Positions 43,947 to 52,730 of a DNA stretch of 64,000 bases are shown here, piece by piece. This DNA comes from Simiduia litorea. Lineage in GTDB: Bacteria; Pseudomonadota; Gammaproteobacteria; Pseudomonadales; Cellvibrionaceae. The notes beneath the pieces were generated by a model. That model made no database searches. It saw only the letters and a list, made by a program, of their open reading frames with translations, and was not told the origin of the DNA. Location of the stretch: assembly GCF_042853465.1 (NCBI RefSeq), contig NZ_AP031497.1, positions 3,844,001-3,908,000 of the forward strand, read 5' to 3'. A program made the translations under genes and the position numbers. How positions within the stretch are numbered: the first letter of the stretch is position 1; every line of letters begins with the position of its first letter.

Positions 43947-45398
43947 ATGAGCCAACCGAATTTGCAAGACTACCGCTGCTATATCAACGGCGAGTGGATT
44001 GAGAGCGAGAAAAAAATCCACGTAGAAAACCCCGCCAATGGCGAGCCATTTGCTACGGTACCCAATTGTACCTTGGCCCATGCCGACCTAGCACTGCAAA
44101 GCTCGCAAGCGGCATTGGCAAGCTGGAAACATTTACCCGCCGTGGCTCGTGGCCAACATCTTTTTAATTTAATCGATGCACTCAAGCCCAAGCGCGACCT
44201 ACTCGCCAAACTCTTGGTAGTAGAGCAAGGTAAAACATTGAACGAGGCCTATGGCGAGTTCGACGACACCATCAACTATTTTAAATATTCCGCCGAGGCC
44301 GCGCGCCGCATTGAAGGCCAAATTTTCCCCGCCGACAACGCCAACGAGCAGCTATGGATTCAAAAAGTGCCGTTCGGTGTCACCGTCGGTCTGTGTGCGT
44401 TTAATTATCCGCTGGCACTGATTGGCAGAAAAGTTGGCCCCGCATTAGTCACAGGCAACACCATTATTATTAAACCGCACGAAGCTACGCCCGTTACCGC
44501 TATGGTCTTTGCTCAAGCCGTAGAAGAAGCAGGCATTCCGAAAGGCGTTATCAATGTCATCAGCGGCAGCGGTATTACCCTAAGCGAATACTTAGTAAAA
44601 AGCCCCATCACACAATTGGTAACACTGACCGGTAGCATTCGCGCCGGCCAGGCCATTTGTAAAGCCGTGGCTGAAAACGTAACCGCAGTTTCTCTTGAGC
44701 TCGGCGGCAAGGCCTCATTTATTGTGCTACCCGATGCCGACCTCGATAAAGCCGTAGATGCCGTGGTTATTTCTCGCTACGCCAACTGCGGCCAAGTGTG
44801 TATTTGTGCAGAACTGGTATTGGTACACGAAGACATCGCCGAAGAATTCAGCCGTAAAGTCATTGAAAAAGTAAAGCAGATTAAGCTCGGTGACCCCATG
44901 ACCAATCCGGGCATGGGCCCATCGGTTACCGCCCAAGGGTTGGCGCGCATCGAACACATCGTTGCTGAAACAGTGAAAGCAGGCGCCACGGTTGCCGTGG
45001 GTGGCAGTCGCCCTACCGAGGCGGCGTTCAAGAAAGGCAACTGGTATTTACCTACCGTGCTGACCAACGTGAGCGCCCAGATGGAAGCCGCAAAAGAGGA
45101 AATTTTTGGGCCTGTACTACCTATAGTCAAAGTGAAAAGCTACGAAGAAGCGGTGCAAATTACCAATGCCCGAAACGATGGTTTGAGCGCTTATTTGTTT
45201 ACCAACAACTACAAAACCATTATGCACGCCATTGCCAATTTGGAAGTAGGTACCGTATTTGTAAACAAACAAATTGTCGGCTACATCCAGGGTTATCACT
45301 CCGGCCACAAACGCAGCGGTATCGGCGGTGAGGATGGCATTTATGGCATTGAAGGCTTCCTGCAAAAACGCACAGTTTACCTTAACTGCAACGAGTAA
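43947..45398 (+). CDS. Aldehyde dehydrogenase (AldA-like)
   Basis: A 483-residue NAD(P)-dependent aldehyde dehydrogenase. Landmarks: CAFNYPLALIGRKVGPAL and IIKPHEATPVT for cofactor, SLELGGKASF with the general-base Glu, YANCGQVCICAE with the catalytic Cys, and EEIFGPVLPIVK. It is a full-length paralogue of the anhydrogalactose dehydrogenase at 2752 (shared GEVYVN/GTVFVN and SGxGGEDG endings). Its IclR operon context with CoA-transferases suggests a different aldehyde. The ATG at 43947 has a strong AGGAGG; the frame opens at 43929. Confidence 0.87.
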   Translation: MSQPNLQDYRCYINGEWIESEKKIHVENPANGEPFATVPNCTLAHADLALQSSQAALASWKHLPAVARGQHLFNLIDALKPKRDLLAKLLVVEQGKTLNEAYGEFDDTINYFKYSAEAARRIEGQIFPADNANEQLWIQKVPFGVTVGLCAFNYPLALIGRKVGPALVTGNTIIIKPHEATPVTAMVFAQAVEEAGIPKGVINVISGSGITLSEYLVKSPITQLVTLTGSIRAGQAICKAVAENVTAVSLELGGKASFIVLPDADLDKAVDAVVISRYANCGQVCICAELVLVHEDIAEEFSRKVIEKVKQIKLGDPMTNPGMGPSVTAQGLARIEHIVAETVKAGATVAVGGSRPTEAAFKKGNWYLPTVLTNVSAQMEAAKEEIFGPVLPIVKVKSYEEAVQITNARNDGLSAYLFTNNYKTIMHAIANLEVGTVFVNKQIVGYIQGYHSGHKRSGIGGEDGIYGIEGFLQKRTVYLNCNE

Positions 45399-45484
45399 AT
45401 GCCAAGACCTGACTCAAGCCATTTTTGAGCTGGGCAATATCTAGAGAGCCTGTGAATAACAAAAAATAACGAGAAAGCAGTGAT

Positions 45485-45853
45485 ATGAACCAACACATTA
45501 GAATAAAAAATGCGGGTAACGCTAGCCGTTTAACCACCAATCAAGCACCTAGCTTCTCGGCCTTGGATATTGATGGCTGGGGCGGCTTAATCTTAGATGA
45601 TGCAGGCTTAACGCTGTTTATTTTTGATATCAGCGCCGACGCTAAAGAATTCCCCGTACACGCGTCCGAACACGCATGGCTGGCCTATGTAATCGCTGGC
45701 GCAGGCACCCTGTACGCCGGCAACACGGATAATCAGCCACTAGAAGCACTGGACTACCAAGCAGGTGATCTAATGACGTTCGAGGCGCACACGCCGCACG
45801 CGTGGAAAAATAACGGCAGCCCCGGAAAAATCTTATTCACTCGAAAAAATTAA
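45485..45853 (+). CDS. Small cupin-fold protein
   Basis: A 122-residue single-domain cupin: motif 1 region VHASEHAWLAYVIAGAGTLYAG and motif 2 region EAHTPHAWKNNG supply His residues for a metal site. Small cupins of this type act as isomerases, dioxygenases or sugar/ligand-binding proteins; the sequence does not tell which. It is the last gene before the agar-type promoter of the second TonB receptor, 86 bases after the aldehyde dehydrogenase, and is probably part of the IclR operon. Confidence 0.75.
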   Translation: MNQHIRIKNAGNASRLTTNQAPSFSALDIDGWGGLILDDAGLTLFIFDISADAKEFPVHASEHAWLAYVIAGAGTLYAGNTDNQPLEALDYQAGDLMTFEAHTPHAWKNNGSPGKILFTRKN

Positions 45854-46189
45854 CACGCAATAGTTAACGAACACGGGTTGGCGTTTAGCAACCCGCTTTG
45901 ATAAGGCCTTCATTGCAAAGAAAAACTTTGCAATGGCAAGTATTGCATACCAATTAAGAAGCCGTTTTTTACTTTACACACCAGTGCCAACAAAGTGCTT
46001 GACAAGCCTCCGACAATGGTTAATTGTTAACAATTCACAAAATGTGCTTTCGATAACACCTATCTTTCCCGCTTGGCCTCAGCACGTCAAAACTGAAAGT
46101 TAGGCCTGATATCAACGGCCAGTGAAAAATCAGGGTTTAACAATAACAAAGTCCGAGAACCACCAAGGGCGACCAAAAGAGAGTTCACC
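45854..46189. other. Intergenic region, boundary of IclR island and second agar cluster
   Basis: About 336 bases with no gene. It contains the perfect agar operator at 46023 and a long leader before the TonB receptor start. Confidence 0.6.
46023..46034. promoter_or_regulatory. Putative agar-regulon operator, second TonB receptor cluster
   Basis: Perfect ATTGTTAACAAT about 155 bases before the TonB receptor start. It is the only such site between 38452 and 56200, so it may govern the whole receptor-to-GH50 cluster. Confidence 0.75.
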
Positions 46190-48961
46190 ATGAAAATAGT
46201 TACCAATAGGTTTAAGCGCGGCGCGCTTGCTATGTCTATCGCAGTTGTTAATGCTGGCTTGATCATGCCAGCTACAGCGCAAGATTCCGATGCTGTACTA
46301 GAAGAAATTGTCGTTTCCGGTATCCGGGGTTCACTGACCAACTCGATGGATATTAAGCGCGACAACACCGGTGTTGTAGACGCCATTTCCGCAGAGGATA
46401 TCGGTAAGTTCCCAGACACCAACTTAGCCGAATCCCTGCAGCGTATTACCGGTGTATCTATCGATCGCTCGGGCAACGAAGGCAACCAAGTTACCGTGCG
46501 CGGTTTTGGTCCGCAATTTAACTTGGTGACGATGAATGGTCGTCAAATGCCAAACTCAACGGCGCTGGCGTCAAGCGCGGTATCGCGTAGCTTTAACTTT
46601 CGCGAAATTGCATCTGAAAGCGTTGCCGGTGTTGAAGTCCACAAAAGTGGTCGCGCCGATGTGGCCTCAGGTGGTATTGGTGCCACCATCGACATTAAAA
46701 CCGCTAAGCCATTCGACTATGACGAAATGGTGTTGCTCGGCAGCATCAAAGGCGTAATTGACACCAGCGTTAAAAATGGCGATGACATCACACCAGAAAT
46801 TTCAGGTCTATTTAGTACCACCTTCGCCGACGGTAAATTTGGCGTATTAGCATCTTTCTCACAGGCCGAGCGCAACTACGGTGTCGATCGCGTTGGTACA
46901 CAAAACGGTTGGAGCCAAGGCTACCCAGGTCAAGCCAACCCAGATACTAGCGCTATTGACACATCGCGCAATCCAACTCTAGCCACTTGGCGCGTACCTA
47001 CCGTAGATTTGGATGTAGCAGACTATGAGCGCACCCGCCAAAACGGTCAGCTGGTTTTACAGTTTGCACCTATCGATACGTTAACGGCCACCTTGGATTA
47101 CACCGCGTCGCGATTAGAAGAAAATGGCGACATGAATCGCATGAGTTTTTGGTTCGATAATGTTGAAGCCGGCGCCGCAGACGTAAACGGTACCATCATC
47201 AATCCAAGCCGTTCGAACGACGAATTAAACTTCTGGGCTTGGGAATACGGCTTTACCACTGAAAACGATTCGATCGGCTTAAACCTTGAGTGGGATGCGA
47301 CAGAAAATCTAACCCTATCACTCGATGCCCATGAATCCACCTCACATGCTAACCCAGGTGCGCAACCTGCCGAGCGCATCGCCGGCTTAAAAAATCCCTT
47401 TGGAGCTGCTGCACCAGTAGATATTGCCGCAGATTTTTCAGGCAAACTGCCTACCGTATCTTATGACGACTCCGCACTCCCAGGCGGTGCCTATGATCTT
47501 GCCAATATTGAAGGCGACCTGTACCAAGAGCGTGGCAAGGAAGTCAAAAACACTGTGCGCCAAGTACAATTTGATGGTGTATGGCGCAATGCCGACGACA
47601 GCGCGTTAAAGTCGATTAACTTCGGTTTAGCTAGTACCCAATACGATGTGGACGTGGTCGATATTTACGGCGCTAATTTCGCCTTAGGTGGCGGAGCAAT
47701 GGATCTGTCCAGCTTAGATCTAAGTTTCATTCCCGGCCGCATAGGTTTTGAATATATTCCAATCTACAGCGCTGCGGAATTTATCGCCTTAGCCGAAGCG
47801 CAAGGGCTCACCAATCCATCGAATGAAAGTTTGGACGGTATTACCGAAGATACGACATCTATTTACCTATCGCTCGACTTCGATACCACGTTTAACGGCT
47901 TACCTATTCGTGTAAACGCGGGTATTCGCTACGAAGAAACAGATGTTGAGTCGTATACCATCACCAACCCAGTGATTGGCTTTAACTGGTTGACACCACT
48001 GGAAATGTCAAAAATTTATGCCGCAGAATCACAAGCCGACAAACTAACAGGTGAGTACAGCCACTTCCTTCCCAACCTTGATGTGGCTATGGACATCACC
48101 GATGACCTAGTGGCTCGCGTAGCGATTAGCCGCACAGTCGCACGCAGCAACATCGATGCGATGTATCCAGGCACCAACCTTATTAATCACTACTCCACAG
48201 GCCCCTTTCAAGCAGGCCAAGGCAACCCGAACCTATTGCCCTACACGTCTGACAATGTGGATTTAGGTCTTGAGTGGTATTACGCCGAAGGCAGCTACGT
48301 ATCAATGGGTTACTTCCGTAAAGACGTCGATAACTTCATCGCTCTGGGCCAAGAGAATCGAGTTATCGTTGGACCAAATGGGCCGCTGACAAACCCCAGC
48401 CTCAGCGCACGCCCTGGATGTCCTGGAGGCTCGATAGCCAACCCAATCGAAGCTTGTACCTCTCAACCAACTGATCCAGCGATTATCTGGGAAGTTACCA
48501 CGCCACAAAACCTAGACAGCTCCTTAGTAGATGGCTGGGAATTTAACGTGCAGCACATGTTTGGTGACACCGGTTTTGGCGTCATTGCCAACTACACCAT
48601 GGTCGATAGCGACGATGAGTATGATGTTAACAGTTTGGAAAATGATCTCGCGCTGCAAGGCCTAAGTGATTCAGCTAACTTGGTTGGCTTTTATGAGATA
48701 AACGGCTTCCAAGCTCGAATTGCTTACAACTGGCGCGATAAATTTCTTTTGGCCAGCGGTAATGAACCTACCTTTACCGCTGCTTACAGCCAAGTGGACA
48801 TCAATGCCAGCTACGACATCAACGACCACGTCAATGTATTTGTTGAAGGCCTAAATATCACCGACGAAGCTACGCACCGTTATGGTCGTTGGGAAAATCA
48901 AATCCGCGACTACGAAGAATACGGTCCACGCTACAACATCGGCGTGCGCGCTAAGTTCTAA
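46190..48961 (+). CDS. TonB-dependent outer-membrane receptor
   Basis: A 923-residue TonB-dependent receptor. It has a signal peptide (residues about 1-30, ending ATAQ), a TonB box (LEEIVVSGIRGS), a plug with IGKFPDTNLAESLQRITGVSIDRSGNEGNQVTVRGFGP, a barrel domain and a C-terminal aromatic strand (YNIGVRAKF). Its form is that of sugar-type receptors found with tryptophan-halogenase and SapC genes. It shares only the family pattern with the 1171-residue receptor at 24126, so the two may take different oligosaccharides. A terminator-like hairpin lies 18 bases downstream and may lower read-through to the halogenase operon. Confidence 0.9.
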   Translation: MKIVTNRFKRGALAMSIAVVNAGLIMPATAQDSDAVLEEIVVSGIRGSLTNSMDIKRDNTGVVDAISAEDIGKFPDTNLAESLQRITGVSIDRSGNEGNQVTVRGFGPQFNLVTMNGRQMPNSTALASSAVSRSFNFREIASESVAGVEVHKSGRADVASGGIGATIDIKTAKPFDYDEMVLLGSIKGVIDTSVKNGDDITPEISGLFSTTFADGKFGVLASFSQAERNYGVDRVGTQNGWSQGYPGQANPDTSAIDTSRNPTLATWRVPTVDLDVADYERTRQNGQLVLQFAPIDTLTATLDYTASRLEENGDMNRMSFWFDNVEAGAADVNGTIINPSRSNDELNFWAWEYGFTTENDSIGLNLEWDATENLTLSLDAHESTSHANPGAQPAERIAGLKNPFGAAAPVDIAADFSGKLPTVSYDDSALPGGAYDLANIEGDLYQERGKEVKNTVRQVQFDGVWRNADDSALKSINFGLASTQYDVDVVDIYGANFALGGGAMDLSSLDLSFIPGRIGFEYIPIYSAAEFIALAEAQGLTNPSNESLDGITEDTTSIYLSLDFDTTFNGLPIRVNAGIRYEETDVESYTITNPVIGFNWLTPLEMSKIYAAESQADKLTGEYSHFLPNLDVAMDITDDLVARVAISRTVARSNIDAMYPGTNLINHYSTGPFQAGQGNPNLLPYTSDNVDLGLEWYYAEGSYVSMGYFRKDVDNFIALGQENRVIVGPNGPLTNPSLSARPGCPGGSIANPIEACTSQPTDPAIIWEVTTPQNLDSSLVDGWEFNVQHMFGDTGFGVIANYTMVDSDDEYDVNSLENDLALQGLSDSANLVGFYEINGFQARIAYNWRDKFLLASGNEPTFTAAYSQVDINASYDINDHVNVFVEGLNITDEATHRYGRWENQIRDYEEYGPRYNIGVRAKF

Positions 48962-48979
48962 ATCTAACGGGTAAAAAGA

Positions 48980-49001
48980 AAGACCACCTTCGGGTGGTCT
49001 T
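48980..49001 (+). terminator. Terminator-like hairpin after the TonB receptor
   Basis: AAGACCACC-TTCG-GGTGGTCTT hairpin with a short T-run; could be a partial terminator inside the cluster. Confidence 0.8.
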
Positions 49002-49032
49002 TTCAAAACCCAGCTCAAAAAATGCGCTTTCC

Positions 49033-49090
49033 AAACAGCCATATCACTCAATTTCTAATTCGTACTACTCAGATTAAGACATGGCTGTTT
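49033..49090. promoter_or_regulatory. Distant inverted repeat in the halogenase leader
   Basis: AAACAGCCAT (49033-49042) and its exact complement ATGGCTGTTT (49081-49090) flank 38 bases. It could fold in the leader RNA or bind a regulator; the role is unknown. Confidence 0.45.
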
Positions 49091-49168
49091 CGAAAGATCA
49101 TTTCTAGTACCCAAATAAAGCTTCATATCAGTGCTGGGTGCTACCACAATCAGTAACAAGGGTGACCT

Positions 49169-50722
49169 ATGAACAAGCCCATATTATCCGTGGTTATCGT
49201 TGGTGGTGGCACTGCCGGCTGGCTAAGCGCCGGCACCCTAGCCGCGAAATTAAATGCCGCAACGGATCGCGCGGTTAGCATTAGCCTAGTGGAATCACCC
49301 AATCTGCCTACCATTGGTGTCGGCGAAGGCACCTGGCCCTCGCTGCGACGTACATTAAAGACCATGGGCATTCGAGAAACAGATTTCATTCGACAGTGCG
49401 ATGTGGGATTTAAGCAAGGCGCAAAATTTTCACGCTGGGTTAACGGTAAAAATACCGATGCGTATTATCACCCGTTGATTTTACCGAAAGCGTTTTCCGA
49501 GGTGAATTTAGCGCCCCAGTGGTTAAAAAATACTGAACAAACAACCTTCTCTGCAGCCGTGTGCCCACAAGATGCCCTATGCGATGCAGGCTTAGGCCCG
49601 AAAAAAATTACCACGCCCGAGTATGCAGGGCTTGCTAATTACGCTTATCACTTAGACGCTGGTGCTTTCTCAGAGTTTATACGTCAACATTGCATACAGA
49701 ATTTAGGCGTACACCATTACTTCGGCGACGTCGAAGAAATTATTAACGCTGAAAACGGTGACATTGCCGCCGTGGTCACGAAACAACAAGGCCGCATTGA
49801 CGCTGATTTATTTATCGATTGCACCGGTAGCCGCAGCTTATTATTGGGTGGTCACTTTGGCATTCCCTTCCTATCCTGCAAAGACACCTTGTTCATCGAC
49901 ACGGCATTAGCGGTGCATGCCCCTTACGCAACTCCAGACAGCCCACTGGCAACGCACACCACCTCAACAGCGCAACGTGCCGGTTGGATTTGGGATATAG
50001 GCCTACCCAGCAGACGGGGGGTGGGCCATGTGTTTTCCAGTGCTCATACCAGTGTGGACCAAGCTCACGATGAACTCATGGCCTATTTGCGTCCAAGCAC
50101 CCCGAACCTTAACGATTTACAGGTTCGACAAATTGCAATTAACCCAGGCCATCGTGAAAAGTTTTGGCACAAAAACTGTGTTGCCATAGGCATGTCTGCA
50201 GGCTTTCTTGAACCCTTAGAGGCATCGGCCATTCTGCTCATTGAAATCGCCGGCAACTTTATTGCAGATCAATTTCCTACCAGCCGCGTTGCCATGGAAC
50301 AAGTGGCAACCCGCTTCAACGAAACATTTTTGTACCGCTGGGCACGTATCATTGATTTTCTAAAATTACACTACGTCTTAAGTCAACGCACCGACAGTGC
50401 TTTTTGGGTGGATAACCGAGACGCTAACAGCATCCCCGAATCCCTCGCGTCACAACTTTTGTATTGGCAAGAGCAATGCCCTTGGCATAGCGATTTCGAT
50501 CGCGCCGTTGAAGTATTTCCCGCGGCTAGCTATCAGTACGTTTTATATGGCATGGGTTTTCATACTCGCACTGACTTGCACCCTCAATCGCAAAAGTACC
50601 AACAACGAGCTCATCAACTACGCGAGCAAAATCAACGAGAGACCCAACAATTACTGTCGAGCTTGCCAGTACACAGAGAACTCATTGAAAAAATTCACCA
50701 ATACGGCTTACAAGCTGTTTAG
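49169..50722 (+). CDS. Flavin-dependent tryptophan halogenase family protein
   Basis: A 517-residue flavoprotein of the tryptophan-halogenase family. The FAD-binding VVIVGGGTAGWLSA is at residues 8-21, VGEGTWPS near 51, the position of the catalytic Lys (Lys82 in GFKQGAKFSRW) is filled, and the WxWxI motif is GWIWDIG at 272-278, where the usual Pro is Gly. Members coupled to TonB receptors and SapC genes in sugar-use loci are common, but their substrate is unknown and need not be tryptophan. No separate flavin reductase is seen. It is the first gene of a tight operon with SapC, MFS, lactonase and GH50. Confidence 0.87.
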   Translation: MNKPILSVVIVGGGTAGWLSAGTLAAKLNAATDRAVSISLVESPNLPTIGVGEGTWPSLRRTLKTMGIRETDFIRQCDVGFKQGAKFSRWVNGKNTDAYYHPLILPKAFSEVNLAPQWLKNTEQTTFSAAVCPQDALCDAGLGPKKITTPEYAGLANYAYHLDAGAFSEFIRQHCIQNLGVHHYFGDVEEIINAENGDIAAVVTKQQGRIDADLFIDCTGSRSLLLGGHFGIPFLSCKDTLFIDTALAVHAPYATPDSPLATHTTSTAQRAGWIWDIGLPSRRGVGHVFSSAHTSVDQAHDELMAYLRPSTPNLNDLQVRQIAINPGHREKFWHKNCVAIGMSAGFLEPLEASAILLIEIAGNFIADQFPTSRVAMEQVATRFNETFLYRWARIIDFLKLHYVLSQRTDSAFWVDNRDANSIPESLASQLLYWQEQCPWHSDFDRAVEVFPAASYQYVLYGMGFHTRTDLHPQSQKYQQRAHQLREQNQRETQQLLSSLPVHRELIEKIHQYGLQAV

Positions 50723-50730
50723 GCCTAAGC

Positions 50731-51450
50731 ATGAGCAACGTAGAACTTCTAAACCCCAAGCAACATCAATCAATTCGCGTATTTGCCACGCCCAGCGCAA
50801 CAACGGGTGGCAACATTCACTTTGTGCCCGTAGTTGCCGATGAGTTGCGTGCACTGTGTACCGAATACCCAGTATTTTTCATGAAAGATGAAAACACCGG
50901 CCAATTTGGTTTAAACGCATTACTTGGATTTCAACCGGGCGAAAATTGCTTTCTGAGCCCGGATGGCTGGCGTGCACACTACATGCCTCTACACCTACGC
51001 TGTCAACCGTTTAAGGTTGCGTTAAAGTCGGGCGACAAGCCTCACCAAGGTGCAGTAGCCATTGACATGGCGAGCCCACGCATTGTTAAGGATACTCAAC
51101 AACACGAAACGGTCGAGTCTCTCTTTAACACCCAAGGTGCACCAACTGACTATTTGCAGCACATAACAGCGCTATTACCCAAATTGATGAGCGGCATTGA
51201 AGCCACCCAAGGTTTTATCGAGCAATTACTGACACACAAGCTCATTACACCGCGAGCACTGGATATCAAATTTCCCGACGGTGAGCAAAAACGTTTCACC
51301 GGTTTCTACAGCCTAGATGAACAAGCTTTACAGGCGTTATCCGGCAAGCAGTTAGAAGATTTTCACAAGAAAGGTTTTCTGCAAGCCAGTCATTTAATCC
51401 TAGCTTCAGGCAACAACCTACAATCACTCATCGACAAGCGAGCCAGGTAG
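50731..51450 (+). CDS. SapC-family protein
   Basis: A 239-residue SapC-like protein, recognisable from HFVPVVADELRALCTEYPVFFMKDENTGQFGLNALLGFQPGENCFL and the later DLFNTQG/LEDFHKKGFL-type pattern. The name comes from a Campylobacter S-layer-associated protein; biochemical function is unknown. In marine and plant-associated Proteobacteria it is regularly placed beside tryptophan halogenases and TonB receptors, as here. No signal peptide is apparent. It lies 8 bases after the halogenase and 3 bases before the MFS gene. Confidence 0.82.
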   Translation: MSNVELLNPKQHQSIRVFATPSATTGGNIHFVPVVADELRALCTEYPVFFMKDENTGQFGLNALLGFQPGENCFLSPDGWRAHYMPLHLRCQPFKVALKSGDKPHQGAVAIDMASPRIVKDTQQHETVESLFNTQGAPTDYLQHITALLPKLMSGIEATQGFIEQLLTHKLITPRALDIKFPDGEQKRFTGFYSLDEQALQALSGKQLEDFHKKGFLQASHLILASGNNLQSLIDKRAR

Positions 51451-51453
51451 GTC

Positions 51454-52719
51454 ATGCCAAAGAAGAACCGCTACGCTGTATTGGCACTGGTGTTCGTGAG
51501 TGTGGTCATCAACTACATGGATCGCACGAATATTTCGGTTGCCAGCGCAGCACTCACAGAGGAGCTCGCACTTTCTTCCCTACAGATGGGGTTAATTTTT
51601 TCCGCCTTTGGCTGGACCTATTCGCTGTTGCAAATCCCGGGAGGTATCGCTGTCGATTTAATTAAAATCCGTTTACTTTATCCCATTATTCTCTTCGCAT
51701 GGTCCCTAGTAACATTACTGCAAGGTTTTATCAGCTCCTTCGCGGGACTCATTGGCGCACGCATGGCTATTGGTGTATTTGAAGCCCCCTCATACCCTTG
51801 TAACAATAAAATAGTCACCGATTGGTTCGAACCACAAGAGCGCGCGTCAGCCATTGCCATTTATACCTCGGGGCAATTTATTGGTCTGGCCTTCCTAATG
51901 CCTTTACTCACGCTCATTCAAGGCCAGTTTGGCTGGCGCGGCTTGTTTATTATTTCGGGCATTGTGGGCATCGTCTGGGCCACCGTGTGGTATCTGCTCT
52001 ACCGCGATCCTGAAGCGGCCCCAACCGCTAAGACCGAACACCTTGCACCACGAAAATTTCACCCGACGGACATAGTTGCTGTGTTCAAGCAACCAAAACT
52101 GATAGGTATTTTTATTGGTCAGTTTTGTTTAGGCGGTACACTGATATTTTTTCTAACCTGGTTTCCGACTTACCTGGTCGAATACCGTGGCTTGGACTTT
52201 ATCAAATCTGGCTTCCTAGCCTCTTTACCTTTTTTAGCTGCCTTCGTCGGTGTATTGGTGGCGGGCTTTTTATCAGATTTTTTAGTCCGCAGACATTTCT
52301 CAGAGGAAGTCGCCCGCAAAGCGCCCGTTATCATTGGGTTGTTACTTTCCACCACTATCGTAGGCGCTAATTTTACCGACGACACCTTCTGGGTTATCAC
52401 CTTTCTGTCTTTGGCCTTTTTTGGCAACGGTTTAGCCTCTATCGCTTGGGTATTTGTATCCCTGCTAGCGCCAAAACATTTGGTGGGTTTAGTTGGTGGC
52501 TGTTTCAATTTTGTCGGCGGTCTCTCTGCCGTTGTGGTACCGGTTGTTATTGGCGTACTTGTATCCGATGGTGACTTCCGACCCGCACTCTTTTTTATAG
52601 CATTACTAGCACTTACCGGCTGCACCTCTTACCTATTCTTAGTAGGAAAAATTCACACCGTGGAAATCAACACCACGCCAAACTCTAAACACCCGAATAC
52701 AAATTCATCGTTAACATAA
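51454..52719 (+). CDS. MFS permease (anion:cation symporter type)
   Basis: A 421-residue, 12-helix MFS transporter close to the ACS family that carries hexuronates, galactonate and similar acid sugars: NYMDRTNISVASAAL in TM1, FSAFGWTYSLLQIPGG, GVFEAPSYPCNNKIVTDWFEPQERASAIAIYTSGQ and FLSDFLVRR. Unlike the sugar porter at 12388 it has no long loop insertion. Likely cargo is an aldonate, ketodeoxy acid or small neoagaro product; the lactonase next door favours an acid sugar (inference). Start and stop lie within 3 and 11 bases of neighbours. Confidence 0.85.
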   Translation: MPKKNRYAVLALVFVSVVINYMDRTNISVASAALTEELALSSLQMGLIFSAFGWTYSLLQIPGGIAVDLIKIRLLYPIILFAWSLVTLLQGFISSFAGLIGARMAIGVFEAPSYPCNNKIVTDWFEPQERASAIAIYTSGQFIGLAFLMPLLTLIQGQFGWRGLFIISGIVGIVWATVWYLLYRDPEAAPTAKTEHLAPRKFHPTDIVAVFKQPKLIGIFIGQFCLGGTLIFFLTWFPTYLVEYRGLDFIKSGFLASLPFLAAFVGVLVAGFLSDFLVRRHFSEEVARKAPVIIGLLLSTTIVGANFTDDTFWVITFLSLAFFGNGLASIAWVFVSLLAPKHLVGLVGGCFNFVGGLSAVVVPVVIGVLVSDGDFRPALFFIALLALTGCTSYLFLVGKIHTVEINTTPNSKHPNTNSSLT

Positions 52720-52730
52720 CAGGCAAGAGA

